The notes under the pieces are model-generated. The model saw only the letters and a list, made by a program, of their open reading frames with translations, made no database searches and had not been told where the DNA came from. Source: Cryptomeria japonica (taxonomy: Eukaryota > Streptophyta > Pinopsida > Cupressales > Cupressaceae). From it: a DNA stretch of 64,000 bases. The stretch is from positions 483,879,900 through 483,943,899 of the forward strand of contig NC_081406.1 of assembly GCF_030272615.1 (NCBI RefSeq), written 5' to 3'. Shown here piece by piece: positions 46,101 through 57,405 of the stretch. How positions within the stretch are numbered: position 1 is the stretch's first letter; the number at the start of each line of letters is the position of its first letter. A program made the translations under genes and the position numbers.

Positions 46101-47160
46101 TGTTGGCATTTTGGATATGATGATATGGTTTTGTCATTGATGTCAACACTTGTCATCACTTGTCAAACACCTATCAGCACTTGGAGATTTTGGTTATGTT
46201 CACCAGAAAGTCAGAGACTTATGCAAAGTCACTGGTATTTGGTTCACCGGCAGATTATATTGTTCACCGACACTTGGAATGACTTGAAGACTACTTGGTT
46301 GTGTTGAAGACATTATTCGATCACTTGGTTTTGGCAATTTGGTTAATTGTTTGTTCGGGTTTGCATATTTCTTGTTATCGACAAATAGGTCTAGGATAAA
46401 CACTGACAGACATATCTATTCTAGATCAGCACGATGTTATTGAGATGATTTATTATTATTGTAAATGCATTGAGCCAACATCATGCATTGGATATTGATT
46501 TGCTTATAATTGATTTTATTGTAATATCTTTTAGTGAGCCGACCTATTCAATTGGTCTTAGGTTATGGTATAAATGTAAGATCTCATTTGTGAGATTAAT
46601 AGGTGATTGTGAAAAAGGATTGCAATAAGGTATATGTGAAAATAAGCAGAGCTATACATGTAGACATAATTTGAAGGTTGAATGAAGGATTTTGTGAAGG
46701 CAATCAGAACTAAACCGGTACTGAATCTAGCATATGAAGATGCTATTTTGTGCAGTACATTATTAGTGGATTTAACCATCCAATTGTAGTCAGTGTGACT
46801 CTCATTTTGTGATTGAGCAGTGAGGTCTAGGCAGTTGGACTTTCTGCATGTGCAAAATCCATATTGTAAACACATACTATCTACAGTAGTATCATTTGAT
46901 TGTGGGTAAGGCTTCCCACCATGGTTTTTCCCGTTACAGGGTTTCCACATACAAATAATTGTGTTATGTGTTGTGGATGTTATTGTCTTTCTGTTTCATG
47001 CATCAATCTTTACCGGTATTGCAATTAACTGTTAAGACTGTCTACTGGCATAAAGTTTGGTTTACCGGTATTAACACTTAAGTTTTGGTTAGCTTAATTT
47101 TGGTTGAATTTATTGGACAACTAATTCACCCGCCCTCTCAGCTGTCTCCGGGACCTAACA
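46101..47160 (+). repeat. E5 5' LTR
   Basis: Single LTR copy in the window, defined by TG...CA ends and the adjoining initiator tRNA-Met primer-binding site. ACCGGT/CCGGTA words recur (46690-46720, 47010-47070), as in E1 and E3. Confidence 0.85.
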
Positions 47161-47218
47161 ATTGGTATCAGAGCTTAAGTCCTCTATTTGAAAAAGTTTA
47201 ACAGCTTGAGGAGATCTA

Positions 47219-47288
47219 ATGTCTTCAAACTATTTCAGCAAGGACAGTCTAAAACTTGATGGAACTAACTATGGCAGATGGTGTGGGA
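47219..47288 (+). pseudogene. gag: E5 gag start, truncated
   Basis: ATG 47219 reads MSSNYFSKDSLKLDGTNY then GRWCG. LDGTNYxxW is the usual start of the Copia UBN2-type gag domain. It is cut off by the E6 LTR. Confidence 0.75.
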
Positions 47289-48546
47289 TGCAAAATTCAT
47301 TCTTCTATTAACAAAGTAATCAATTAGAAACAAGAGAAATCATGAATCCCTTCTAATCAAATAATTTAACAAACTAACAATGAAATGATACAACCAAGCA
47401 AAATAGGAATTATAAATGAATATCAATAAAAACTCCCTATTCTGTGATTGTGTAGAACTTCCATTTCTCTTCTCCTCTTCGTGGTATGATGGCTCTCAGA
47501 TATTGCGTTGGTAACCTACAAGTGACACAAAGATTCAAAGTTTGTGATTGTTGAAAATGGAGATTGGATGCTCAATTTATAGATAATTGGAGAAGATTGA
47601 TTGAAAGGTGGAATAGAATGATCAAGAGGTGTGAACTCAGGTAAGCTCAAATGCAAGTTGATAGTTGAACTGCTGATTGTAGGAGTGAAACTCAATAGAT
47701 TGAATAGATTAATTGAGTCAACTGATTGATGAAAGAGTTAACTGAAGGAAGAAAAAGAATGATTGGGGGAAATAAAGAGGATGACATAGAGAGCTTAATT
47801 TAGAAAAAGCTAACTGAAAGATGGAAATAGAAGTTGGAGAGATAAATGATTTAATTAATTAATTTAGCATGTGCTTGCATTTAGATTTAGATTATTAATT
47901 TAATCTTTGCATGAGATATTTATTCAAATAATTGAATTTATTAATTCAATTTAGCATTTGAATATATTTAGAACTTGACTTTGATTTTCAATTTAGCTTT
48001 TGAAATCATGCACATGTATTTGAATTTGGAAGAAATTAGAGGAATATGAAATTAAATGAAATTAGAATTTGAGGATTTGGAAATGGAAGAATTAATTAGC
48101 TAATTAAATAATTTAAAGAAACTATTTAATTATGTAGAAATGGAATTTAATTAAATAATAAAGATTATTTAATTTAAAGGAATTAAATCACAATTAATTA
48201 AATAATAAATAATTAATTAATATTTAGAAGAGGGTTGTATGATTAGATGATTAGAGATAGAAATTGAATAATTAGCAATTTATTTAAATAATAAAGATTA
48301 TTTAAATTGAGGCATTAACCATAATTAATTAAATAATAAATATTTAATTAATATTTAGAAAATGATTAAAATGATTAAATGATGAAAGAATAGGAAAATA
48401 GAATAATTAATAAGATGATGAAGAAATATGAAATTGGAAGAATTTAGAAGAATAAGTTTAATTGACTTAATTAAATAATAAAGATTATTTAATCAATTAG
48501 AGGAATAATTAGTACATGACCAGTGAGACATTTTTAGGTGTCTACA
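47289..48546 (-). repeat. E6 3' LTR
   Basis: Right boundary TGTAGACACC (minus-strand 5' end) at 48546 beside the polypurine tract is secure and resembles E4. The left boundary at 47289 is inferred from where E5 gag sequence stops, since no second LTR copy is visible. The minus-strand TATA box is the complement of 47574-47581. Confidence 0.75.
48149..48493. repeat. AAAG-loop hairpins in E6 U3
   Basis: Three perfect AT-rich inverted repeats, each with loop aaag: 48149-48174 (arm aattaaataat), 48282-48307 (arm atttaaataat) and 48470-48493 (arm attaaataat). Loop and inner stem (ataat/attat) are constant while outer stems change. E4 has the same design. Confidence 0.85.
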
Positions 48547-48591
48547 TTTGCCCCTCTTTGAGACAAAGTCAAAATGACATTGTTTCAAAGA
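48547..48591 (-). promoter_or_regulatory. E6 polypurine tract with adjacent stem
   Basis: TTTGCCCCTCTTTGAGA (plus) next to the LTR, with TCTTTGA (48555-48561) pairing with TCAAAGA (48585-48591). Same arrangement as E4 10622-10668. Confidence 0.75.
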
Positions 48592-48811
48592 AAACGAAAA
48601 ATTCTGCCCCAGTATACCTTGGTATTGCTGTATAGTGTAAATATGCCCCCTCAGAAAAGGTGGTCGGAAAATTCAAAAATTGAGACCATGTTTTCAATAC
48701 CAGTTTAAAGAGCAAGCGTGTGAAATTTCGTGTTATTTTGAGATTGTTTGAGTAGGCTACAAGTTGTTTGAAGCTGGCGGGGACCATGGGCGTCAAGGTG
48801 TCTTAAAACCT

Positions 48812-48819
48812 TATATAAG
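48812..48819 (+). promoter_or_regulatory. TATA box of the E6 antisense gene
   Basis: tatataag, 102 bases before ATG 48914; compare E4 10869-10876. Confidence 0.6.
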
Positions 48820-48913
48820 TAGAGAATTCTAGGTTTTCATTTGCTCATTTGTGATTTGGTAGTTCCTTGGTTTCTTTGCAATTTATGTGCTTGTTTCTGA
48901 GTATTTGATCATC

Positions 48914-48991
48914 ATGGCTAGTTATAGAGCTCGATTGCACTTGTCGAACCGAGTACGTTCATTTTAGAGACCCCCTGGGACTAGCGGAATG
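48914..48991 (+). pseudogene. Exon 1 of E6 antisense PMD gene (predicted)
   Basis: ATG 48914, 26 codons (MASYRARLHLSNRVRSF, then a stop, then RPPGTSGM), ending at a possible donor, ATG|GTATTT. The RVRSF-x-RP core matches RVRRFQRP of E4; the internal TAG replaces the CAG of E4. Confidence 0.55.
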
Positions 48992-49393
48992 GTATTTTTC
49001 ATTGTTTTTCCTGATTTTTGCCTATTTTTATGACTGTTTTTCAAAAATTGTCCTTGATCATTTTTTTCTCTGTGTTATGCAATCGCTTGTCGATTTTCAC
49101 GCATTAGTGTTTAGTGTACCGCAAATGCTTTAAATGTTGTGCATGCGTCGTAAGTGTCACGCATTAGCTTTAACATGCTGCATTCATGTATATCATTACG
49201 CATAAGTGTTTTTTGTCACACATGCGCCCATTTTGTCACGCATTAGCTTTAATCGTCACGCAAGAGTTATATTTGTACCACATAAGTCATAATTGTTATG
49301 CATTCGTTGTAAGTTTTTGTCAAGCGCTTTAAAATATTTTAAGTTTATCTGGATCCGACATCTAATATTTTGATCATTTTCTCGGTGCAAGAG
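48992..49393 (+). other. Predicted intron of the E6 antisense gene, with degenerate repeats
   Basis: From GTATTT to the acceptor region tgcaagag (49387-49393), the same acceptor word as E4. 49080-49330 contains degenerate repeats of gtcacgcattagctttaa-like words, for example near 49097, 49158, 49236 and 49255. The motif is not that of E4, although it occupies the same place. Confidence 0.5.
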
Positions 49394-51244
49394 AACATTG
49401 GAGTGTTATACTGTCGACAGAGCAGACCTAGTGGACTTGATCTTCGAGCTAACCTACCGGATGATGAGATTGAGCATATTCATCAGCTTGGTGTTTACCA
49501 TGTATTACATTTGCCAGAGGTTATGGCCAACAGGGCCATGATTACAGCTTTGATAGATCGGTGGCACTCAGAGATGTGTTCATTTCATCTTCCGACTGGT
49601 GAGGCATCCATTAGCTTAGAGGATGTATGGTGTATACTGCGTATTCCCATTCATGGTGAGAGAGTTATATATGACCATGATGATGGCATTGCTGGACTAT
49701 GTGCACTTTTTTAGTGTGAGATTTAGGATTTGTAGATCAGTGGCCATTATGAGATCCCTTGGGCCCGATTAGACTATGATGACTTGACCATTATATTATG
49801 CGGTATTGTCGGTGGTTTACTAATACTAGATCGACGAGGTCATGGGTTTCCAGTTGGATGGGGCAGAGTGCTCCATGATATGATTGTGCATCACCGACTG
49901 TATGCTTGGGGTCCTTGTCTACTTGCCATGTTGTACTATCAGATGCATGGCATTGTGTATCTGGGATACCATTCTATCAGTTGTGGTGTTACTTTGCTGT
50001 AGACATGGGCATGGGAGCACATTTCTATTTCTAGGTCTGTCGTTCATGTAGATTTGCAGCCTGGTGAGCCTTATGCCTTTAGGTATACAACAGGTATCAG
50101 ACATAGGGGTTCAGGGAACACCTTGTACTGGAGACATCAGTTGGATATATTGCAGCATTTCATTTGGAGACCTTACTTAGATTGCCCCAATTGGCCTGAT
50201 GATGTAGTGCACTTGTCTTTCTACTGAGAGCAGAGATATCTTATTGGGAGGACCTTTGAGACTCAACGGATCATAGAGATGTATCTTCCTGGGCGGGTTC
50301 TTAGACAGTTTGGTGAGGTACAGGTGACACCTGTGGTTACTGCATATTTTTCTCGTGTATTGTGAGAGGTATCTGATTGGGGTGTGTGTATTCAGCCACA
50401 TGTTGCTTCGGCTGAGTTTGATTCTTTGCAACCATTACTCTAGGGTTGGGGTAGAGGTGGAGTGGATCTAGGGACAATAGCGGAGTACGATGCATGGTTT
50501 TCTAGGCACGGGCCAGTGCCTTTGACTGATCCTACTATTCCTATTACAACACAACAGATTCACCATCCTAGATAGCGGTTGAGGATAGACGTAGAGGAGA
50601 GAGCCGGAGGAGGAGGAGGAGAGGGTGGAGTTGAGGGAGGATATGGTGGAGATGAGGGAGGAGATGGTGGAGATGATGGAGATGAGGATGTAGACATTGG
50701 TGGGGACACCGAGTCTATTAGCAATGAGGACGATGATGATTCTTCTGATTCATCGAGCAGCGAGGATGGAGATGATGATGAGGATATGCCAGAGCTGGAG
50801 GATGTGCTTGGTGCTAAGGATGGGAGAGGACAGGTTGATGATGAGCTGGAGACTCTAAGAGTGCGGGTTCAGAGTTTGGAGGACAAGGTCGCCAGATGAG
50901 ATATCGAGCGAGATCATCTCCAGAGGGAGAGAGATGAGGTAGTACGAAGATGTCAGATTACTATGGATGCCTTTGATAAGCTTTTTAGAGCAGGTATAGA
51001 TGCGCATGACCAGGCAGATAGGTATTTCACTGCTTCGCAAGAGTCTATTTATTATCGGCAGGCATATGAGAGAGTCATCCTTGAGGGTCAAAGAGAGCCT
51101 ATCTTTAGTGCATACATGGGGAGGAGATCGAGTAGATCTACTTCACAATGGACTAGCAGTGGTGGTGTTATGGGACCACCTTGACATCCTAGGGTAGGAT
51201 CTAGTGGACAGGATCCACCTACTAACAGAGGCAGTGTTGGTTGA
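49394..51244 (+). pseudogene. Exon 2: plant mobile domain protein of E6, antisense
   Basis: A single frame of 617 codons to stop 51242-51244, with about 10 in-frame stops and no frameshift. PMD core: ALIDRWHSEMCSFHLPTGE, then SISLEDVW and RIPIHGE, later AWGPCLLAMLYYQMHG, SCGVTLL, IWRPYLDCPNW. An acidic Gly/Asp/Glu/Ser-rich stretch (50600-50800), a coiled coil (50840-50960) and a tail with SGGVMGPP follow. Domain order and the GGVMGPP tail match E4. E7 inserted some 290 bases downstream of the stop. Confidence 0.8.
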
Positions 51245-51530
51245 TCATGTTATCTGAGCCTTTGGGCTTATTTATTGTATTCACACACATTATCATTTCT
51301 GAGTTATATATATGGCATGCGGGTTTTTGGAAATGATCTATGTATATTATTTTCCATGTATGCTTTATATGATGTTATGAGTTGTATGATGCATATCTAC
51401 TTGAATTCTATATGATTCTAAATGCAATGGTAGTACAAGTATGTAGTAATGATGTAATGAAATCTAAAATGAATGCAAATGAACTCTATAATGAAATGCA
51501 AATGAACTCTATAATGAATGCAAATGAACT
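51245..51530. repeat. E6 spacer with short tandem repeat at the E7 target
   Basis: AT-rich spacer. 51468-51530 holds about three copies of aatgcaaatgaactctataatg (22-23 bp); the repeat resumes at 59391, so E7 landed inside it. The ORF-free sequence resembles the corresponding E4 region (14200-14400) in its atgatgcaaatg words. Confidence 0.7.
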
Positions 51531-52773
51531 TGTAGCGTCCTAAAATTGCGACACTTGCAATTTCGACCGCATTTCGGTCTTCACGATGGCGACGCAACAC
51601 ACAACCTGAATGGAGACCCCAAAACTTGCTCACGACACCAAAAACTGCATTTTTCAAGTACCCTGGCCTGAACCTCCTTGCACCCTGATGTCCCAGGAGG
51701 TGGGACCAGAGCGCCCAGCGCCCTGGTCCCCAGGACCATGGCGCCCAGTGCCCTGGTCCCTGGGTCCTATTTTGGGCCCGGTTTCCTAAGTGATATCGGG
51801 TCTTTTTGATTGCAATTTGGAAATATACTTCCCTGGTCAGCCTAAGGTCAGGAAAATCAGTCTATCAGCCCTAATTGACAAGTATATAAACTACATTTTC
51901 TCTCTCATTTGGCATATGATATGAGGAGGATATGTGTACAAAGCATGGAAACTATACTCAAGCATTCAAGCATTCAAGCATTCAAGCAATTAATCATTCC
52001 AAGTCTCCATTCAAGGCTAAGTGTTGCATTCAAGTCAAGGATTCAACCATTGAAGAGGAGATCAATTATTACATGCTACATACTACAACACACAACATCT
52101 AAACCTTTGCACATAAGGATACAAACATCCTTAGAACAAGGTATTAGTACTTGTTTTACATTACAGTCATTTACATTTACAGCACTTGCTCATTTCTTGG
52201 TTAATTCCAAAACCGGGGTTTGACCTAAAGGCAAACCCCTAATCCCTACCCCCCCAATCGTCTTCGCTTTTCTGTGTGTAGGTTGCAGGTACGCGGCTGA
52301 GATTGAAGATCTGGAATCCTTGTGCAGAGATGAACAGATCCCCCTTTGTTTCGCGGATTTTTCGGAGGACCGTGGCGCCGGGCGCCATCGTCCTGACAAC
52401 TTTTTCTCAAATTTGCAGGACAGCACCGTATTGACATTCTACTGCTAATTCCAGGTCCGCAGCTTCATCCTATAACCTAAACTCAGTTTATAAGCGAATC
52501 TTTATGACTTTCTATGCATCCTTAGCTTAATTTCCTTAATTAACATTCTTTACAAAAGAGGGTAGCTTTGCTTTCCAAACCCTTGAAATTCATTTAGCAT
52601 CCAATCTTACATTGTGTGGGATTGAATCTTATGAGTTTCAACCCCTCTTCTGAATTTAAAGTCTCTCCCCTAAGTGAAAAACCCATCGAATCCTAGTGAA
52701 CCTCCCTTCTCTCTCCTCGGAGTTGGAAGGGGGGAGATCAACTAGGGTTTGACCGCGATTTTTCCGCTTTACA
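51531..52773 (+). repeat. E7 5' LTR
   Basis: TGTAGCGTCC...GCTTTACA. Short hairpins at its start (aaattgc/gcaattt 51543-51563; gaccg/cggtc 51565-51579). GGACC-type 27-base dyads at 51703-51729, 51733-51759 and 52367-52393. TATA box tatataaa near 51883-51890. Tandem attcaagc words follow at 51955-51990. A 104-codon ORF in both LTRs is not taken as a gene. Confidence 0.92.
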
Positions 52774-53953
52774 TTTTGGTGAACCCAACGTGAACATCCT
52801 TTCTGATTATTCATGATTAGATCTGAAAATTGATTCCTTGATTACATTTCCATGTTTGATCTCTTGCAAAATTTTAGAGGTGATTGCATAAAAACCCTAA
52901 AATTTCTTTTTAGTAATTGAACTTGTGAAATGCTTAATTGTTAATGCTTAATTTAGATCTGCTTTTCTATTACAAATTATCAATTCATATCAGTGCTTTA
53001 ATTTTGAAAATTAAGTGGTTAAAAGTCAAAACCCTAATTTTTGAAACCCTCTTGATTCAACCTTTGTTCGACAATTTGACCGATCAAAACATCTCCAAAT
53101 CAGCTGTAACTTTGGATTCCGCAATAAAATCACAATATCTTTCATCCCTGAAAATTTGGAAAAAAGTTGCGAGGACCGTGTTGCACTCCGAGCGCCATCG
53201 TCCCCGACATTTTTTCCAAAATTTTGGGAGCGAGATCTTGCTGTATTTTCCTGCTAAAATCCAGAATTTTGGCTGATTTTATCAATTTTAACACTTTCAA
53301 AATTACAGTCAAAGTTGGTCTTGTGATTGCTTGGTTTAAGGCTCCTAATCATTCAAAAATTATCGAAACTGAAATTTTGTGTCAAAATTGTGTTCTTACT
53401 GTCTTAGATCTGAAAATTGTATTTGCATTCATTCGAAATTTCAGTGCTTTATTCAAATATTTGCATTTTGTGACTTTTGAAATTAAGTGCCTAATTACAA
53501 TAACTTTGATTTCCGCTTTCAAAATTGAATTTAGCGTGAAATTGAGTCAATTTTTAAATTTCAAAACTTGCACTGCTTTTGACATTCCCTCTAAAATCAT
53601 AAAATTCAAAATTTCAGTTTCCCTCTCTTTTTCAAAATTCAAATTTTGCATTTTTCGACAATCTTGATAGGGTTCAATTTTGAGATTGCAACTTTAATTT
53701 GGCCTATCTACAGATCATAAAATCCCTCAATTTTTTTAGATTAGCTCTAAAATCATCATACCTTTCATCCCTGCAAATTTTGAAAAAAGTTGCAAGGACC
53801 GTGTTGCACTCCGAGCGCCACGGTCCCGAACATTTTTTCCGAAATTTCGGGAGACTGTTGTGATTGCATTTAACAGCTTAAATCTAGAATATTGGCTGTT
53901 TTTACTGAAAATTGCTACCTCTAAAATCAAAATTTTCTCTCCTTCTCTAGTGC
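52774..53953 (+). other. E7 primer-binding site and leader with repeated GGACC dyads
   Basis: The primer-binding site TGGTGAACCCAACGTGAAC begins at 52777 (tRNA not assigned). The leader contains a direct repeat of about 105 bases (53124-53229 and 53751-53856). Each copy carries a GGACCGTG...GGTCC-type dyad (53173-53203 and 53796-53826), the latter a perfect 8-bp stem. ORFs in this leader are not credible. Confidence 0.75.
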
Positions 53954-56900
53954 ATGAGTTTTACAACAACAAGCCCTACTTACACTATTCCCGTTAGACG
54001 AAGCCGTAGAATTAAGTCCTTCCGAGGTTTAACTACCAAGGAGATGGAACCTAATTTGAGTAGCCTTTTTAACGAGGACATGGGTAATTCCTCTAATCCT
54101 CCTAATGACGAAGAAGCTCCCCATGAAGTTTCTGTTGAACAACTTTCCAAATTGGATAACCAATTTGATGATTTTCACCAATGGATGTCTCATGAGTATC
54201 CCGATAGTCAAGCTCTTCCTTTAATTGAGGGTCTAAAACGCATGCTTCAAAATGATAAGAATGGAATTGATGTTTTACGTGGTATCGCACACATTGTGGA
54301 TTCGAATGTGATGCCTATGAAGAGTTGTGCTGAATCTTTAGGTTATACACAACCTCCTACACAAGTCAATCATTCTATTCCTTTGACGACTTCTATTGCT
54401 AGTTTACCTACCTTTACATCAAACATCATGGCTACCTCTATACAAGACATTCCTCCTGTGATCACTAGTCATGGGGCAATCCTCTTTCTTCAATTAACCC
54501 TATTCCTTCATTCAATCCGACTTCTTCATTCATTCCTTCAATAAGTGTTCCTATTACATCTTCACAAATGAACATGACGCAAGGGGGCAATTCATTTAAC
54601 CATTCCGTTCCTCCTTGTAGTGTTCCTCCTATCCAATCATCCCCTATGGTTGACTATCATAGGGTCCCACCACCTTACTCTTTACCTTCTTTCAATAACA
54701 TCACACCTCCATCTCAATCTAACACACCTAATATGAACTCTTCGACTGAAGCTACCATTAACAATCTAGCACAAACTGTCTCTTCTTTACAGCAACAAAT
54801 TGCCTCTATGAATCAATCTAAGTTTAGTGTGCCCACATTTGATGTTGCGAGCCCACTTTCTCTTGACATTGTTCAAGCTATTCCTCCTAAGCATGTTGAA
54901 ATCCCGCATTTGGAGCTTTATAATGGTAAAGGAGACCCTCTAACACATGTTAAGACTTTTCAAACAATATGTACTGATTTTGCTTATGACCAAAGGTTGC
55001 TTGCAAAACTATTCACCAGAACATTAAGAGACAAAGCCCTACAATGGTATTGCTCGTTGCCTTCTTATTCTATTACTTCTTTCGAACAACTTGCAAATGC
55101 TTTCATTCAACAATTTCAAAACAATATAAGTCCTAAAGTTACTTTGATTGATTTAATGCATTGTAAACAAGGTGTTAAAGAAAAAGTGATTGATTTCATT
55201 GGTAGATATAAGCATTTGTATGCTCAAATTTCTTTTCCAGTGCCTGATAATGATATTCAAAGAATCTTTATTTCTAATTTGCAAAAAGATATTCGAGACA
55301 AACTTCTGTTTTCTGAGTTTACTTCTTTCCAACAGTTGTGTGCCACTCTTCACAATTATCAACTGACTGTGAGTCAAATGGAACAATCACATCCTATGGC
55401 TCCGAGTGATAAGGGTGATAGCAGTCAACAACCATTTGGAAAGTTTAAACCGAACAGAGATTCCATCAAATTCAATGAAAACATCATCAACAACAATGTG
55501 AATGCAGCATCAGGTGTGCCTCCTATTTCTAAATTTTTCAGGAAAGAAAGAAAGTATACTCCTTTGAATGAATCATTGCATGATATTATGAATAAGTTAT
55601 TGGAACAAAATGTGCTTACTCTTCCTCCTATAAGACAAATTGATCCTGCAAAGATTACTTCACCTTATTTTGATCACAAAGCCTTTTGTCAATTTCATCG
55701 TCAGCCTGGGCATGATACTGAAAAATGTTTTTCTTTAAAGGGTAAAATTCAAGATTTGATTGATAATAATACTATTTCTGTTTCTGGAGTGAATGATAAA
55801 GGCAACACATCTGTAGCTCCTCCTAACCAAAATCTTCAGATTTTTACTGATCCATTACCTTCTCATACCTCTCATACCTCTAATGCGATTGAGGCTAATG
55901 ATTCCTCTTTCTCATCTGATGGTCTTGTGTCTATGACTCCGAATGTGATTAACTTTGTAGAGCAGCAAGAAAACCCTAAAGAACCTTCCATCACATTTGA
56001 TTCTAGTGAAACCATTAGAGCACCTGATGATCCTTTATACATAGTTGCAAAAGTCAAGAATATGCCTTGCCGTGGAGTGCTTATTGATCCGTCGTGCATG
56101 GTTAATGTTATTACTGAAGAATTTCTTTTTACTTTGCAATTGAATCAAGTGATCTATGACAAAACAGATGTGATTGTGAAACTATTTGATGCATTTTCTT
56201 CTCCTGCAATTGGTTCTATTACATTGCCTATTGAGGTCCATAATAAATCTCTTGATGTGAACTTTGCTATTATTCCTTCTTCCGAACAATTTCGTGTGAA
56301 GCTTGGCTATCCTTGGCTATCTTCCATGAAAGCTATTGCTTCTCCTATTCATAAGTGTTTGAAATTTCCCCACAATGGTGAAGTTGTTACTGTCAATCAT
56401 AGTCTCTTTAAACCAGCTGAAAGAACCTCTAGTGTTCCTCTTGATTACTTTTGGCCCAAACAATTCCAATCTCTTCCTCCGCGAAGTAATCATCTTTTCA
56501 AATCTTATCAAAAGTGGAAAACAGATATGATCCTATCTCTAAGTGAACCTAGAACACCTAAACTTGACATTCCTATCATTCTTGAGAAGGAAGTTCTTCC
56601 TTTGAAAGATAAAACTAATGTCTTTCCTCAAGAAGATTCCCAACCCATCCCTATGGATGTGACTATGTCTATGCCTAATAAACTTCCTAAGAGTAGACCT
56701 ATACCTCCTCGTCATGATGGACTTGGTCTTCTCCCTAAACCAAAAATTCCTCCTCTGTATGGAGCAGTTCCTCCTCCTTCTTTTTATAGAGAGAAGAGAC
56801 CTTCTTCTTCTCCTATTATCCAGCCTAAGAGACCACAACCTAAACACCCAAGTGATAAGGATGAGAACATTCCTCCTCCTCTATCTTCTACACTTCCTAC

Positions 56901-57405
56901 TAAGACTAGACGTAATCGTTCTGCACGTGAACGTCGATGAAAGCGTCGTCTTAGGGCTCAAGCAGCTGCTTCTCAAACTTTACAATCTCCAAAAACACCT
57001 TCAACAAGCATTATTCCATTTTCTCCTCAGCCGGATATTGAGCCTAAATTTCCTAAACATAAGATGCATGATGGTCTTGATCCTGTGCGAGTTAAAGATC
57101 CTATTTTTATAAATCTTGATGATGATATAGATGAAAATGTTATTCATGATGAAAATGTTACTCCTCTTGCTTCTGATAGCGAATATGAACTTGTTGATGT
57201 TGATAACCATTTATCTAACGAATTTTCTAAAGCACTTATCCTAGCTCCTAGACAAGAACAATGTGGCTTGGAACATGAACATAGCCCTTGTTTGGATCTT
57301 GTGATAGCTCCATCTGCTGTGTTGGATGTTCCTCCTCTAGCGTGTTCCCTGCCTTCCCGAAACATTGATCAGCAAGATCGGGGGGTAGATGACGTGCTAG
57401 ACTAG
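53954..57405 (+). pseudogene. gag: E7 gag/protease-like polyprotein
   Basis: ATG 53954 (MSFTTTSPTY). A one-base frameshift near 54475 and one stop at 56938-56940 interrupt an otherwise open frame of about 1,150 codons to 57405. Sequence after the stop stays in frame. Order: Pro/Ser/Thr-rich N-terminus; gag capsid domain (about 54900-55390: LELYNGKGDPLTHVKTF, ALQWYCSLP, NAFIQQF); zinc-finger-like CQFHRQPGHDTEKC (about 55690); retropepsin-like domain (56030-56400) whose active-site triplet is D-P-S (LIDPSCMVNV) instead of D-[ST]-G or D-G-G; Pro/Lys/Arg-rich region; acidic tail. YPWLSSM and KFPHNG match the E4 protease end. The protease is probably inactive, so this may be a structural protein processed by a partner element. 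Confidence 0.85.

Larger units (their letters stand above)
46101..47288 (+). mobile_element. E5: 5' end of a plus-strand Copia element, interrupted by E6
   Basis: LTR 46101-47160 (TGTTGGCATTTTGG...CCTAACA, 1,060 bp) with TATA box 46569-46576, primer-binding site ATTGGTATCAGAGC at 47161-47174, and the first 23-24 codons of gag. The remainder would lie beyond E6, outside the window, so no target duplication can be checked. Confidence 0.85.

Noticed and set aside
51909-52223. 104-codon ORF present in both E7 LTRs (also 58526-58840)
   Set aside because: The two LTRs are near-identical copies, so an open frame in both is one observation, not two. The translation has no domain, and the frame crosses a tandem attcaagc repeat.
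53167-53667. 166-codon ORF in the E7 leader
   Set aside because: AT-rich, Phe/Lys/Ile-heavy translation, overlaps the direct repeat and dyads, no domain.
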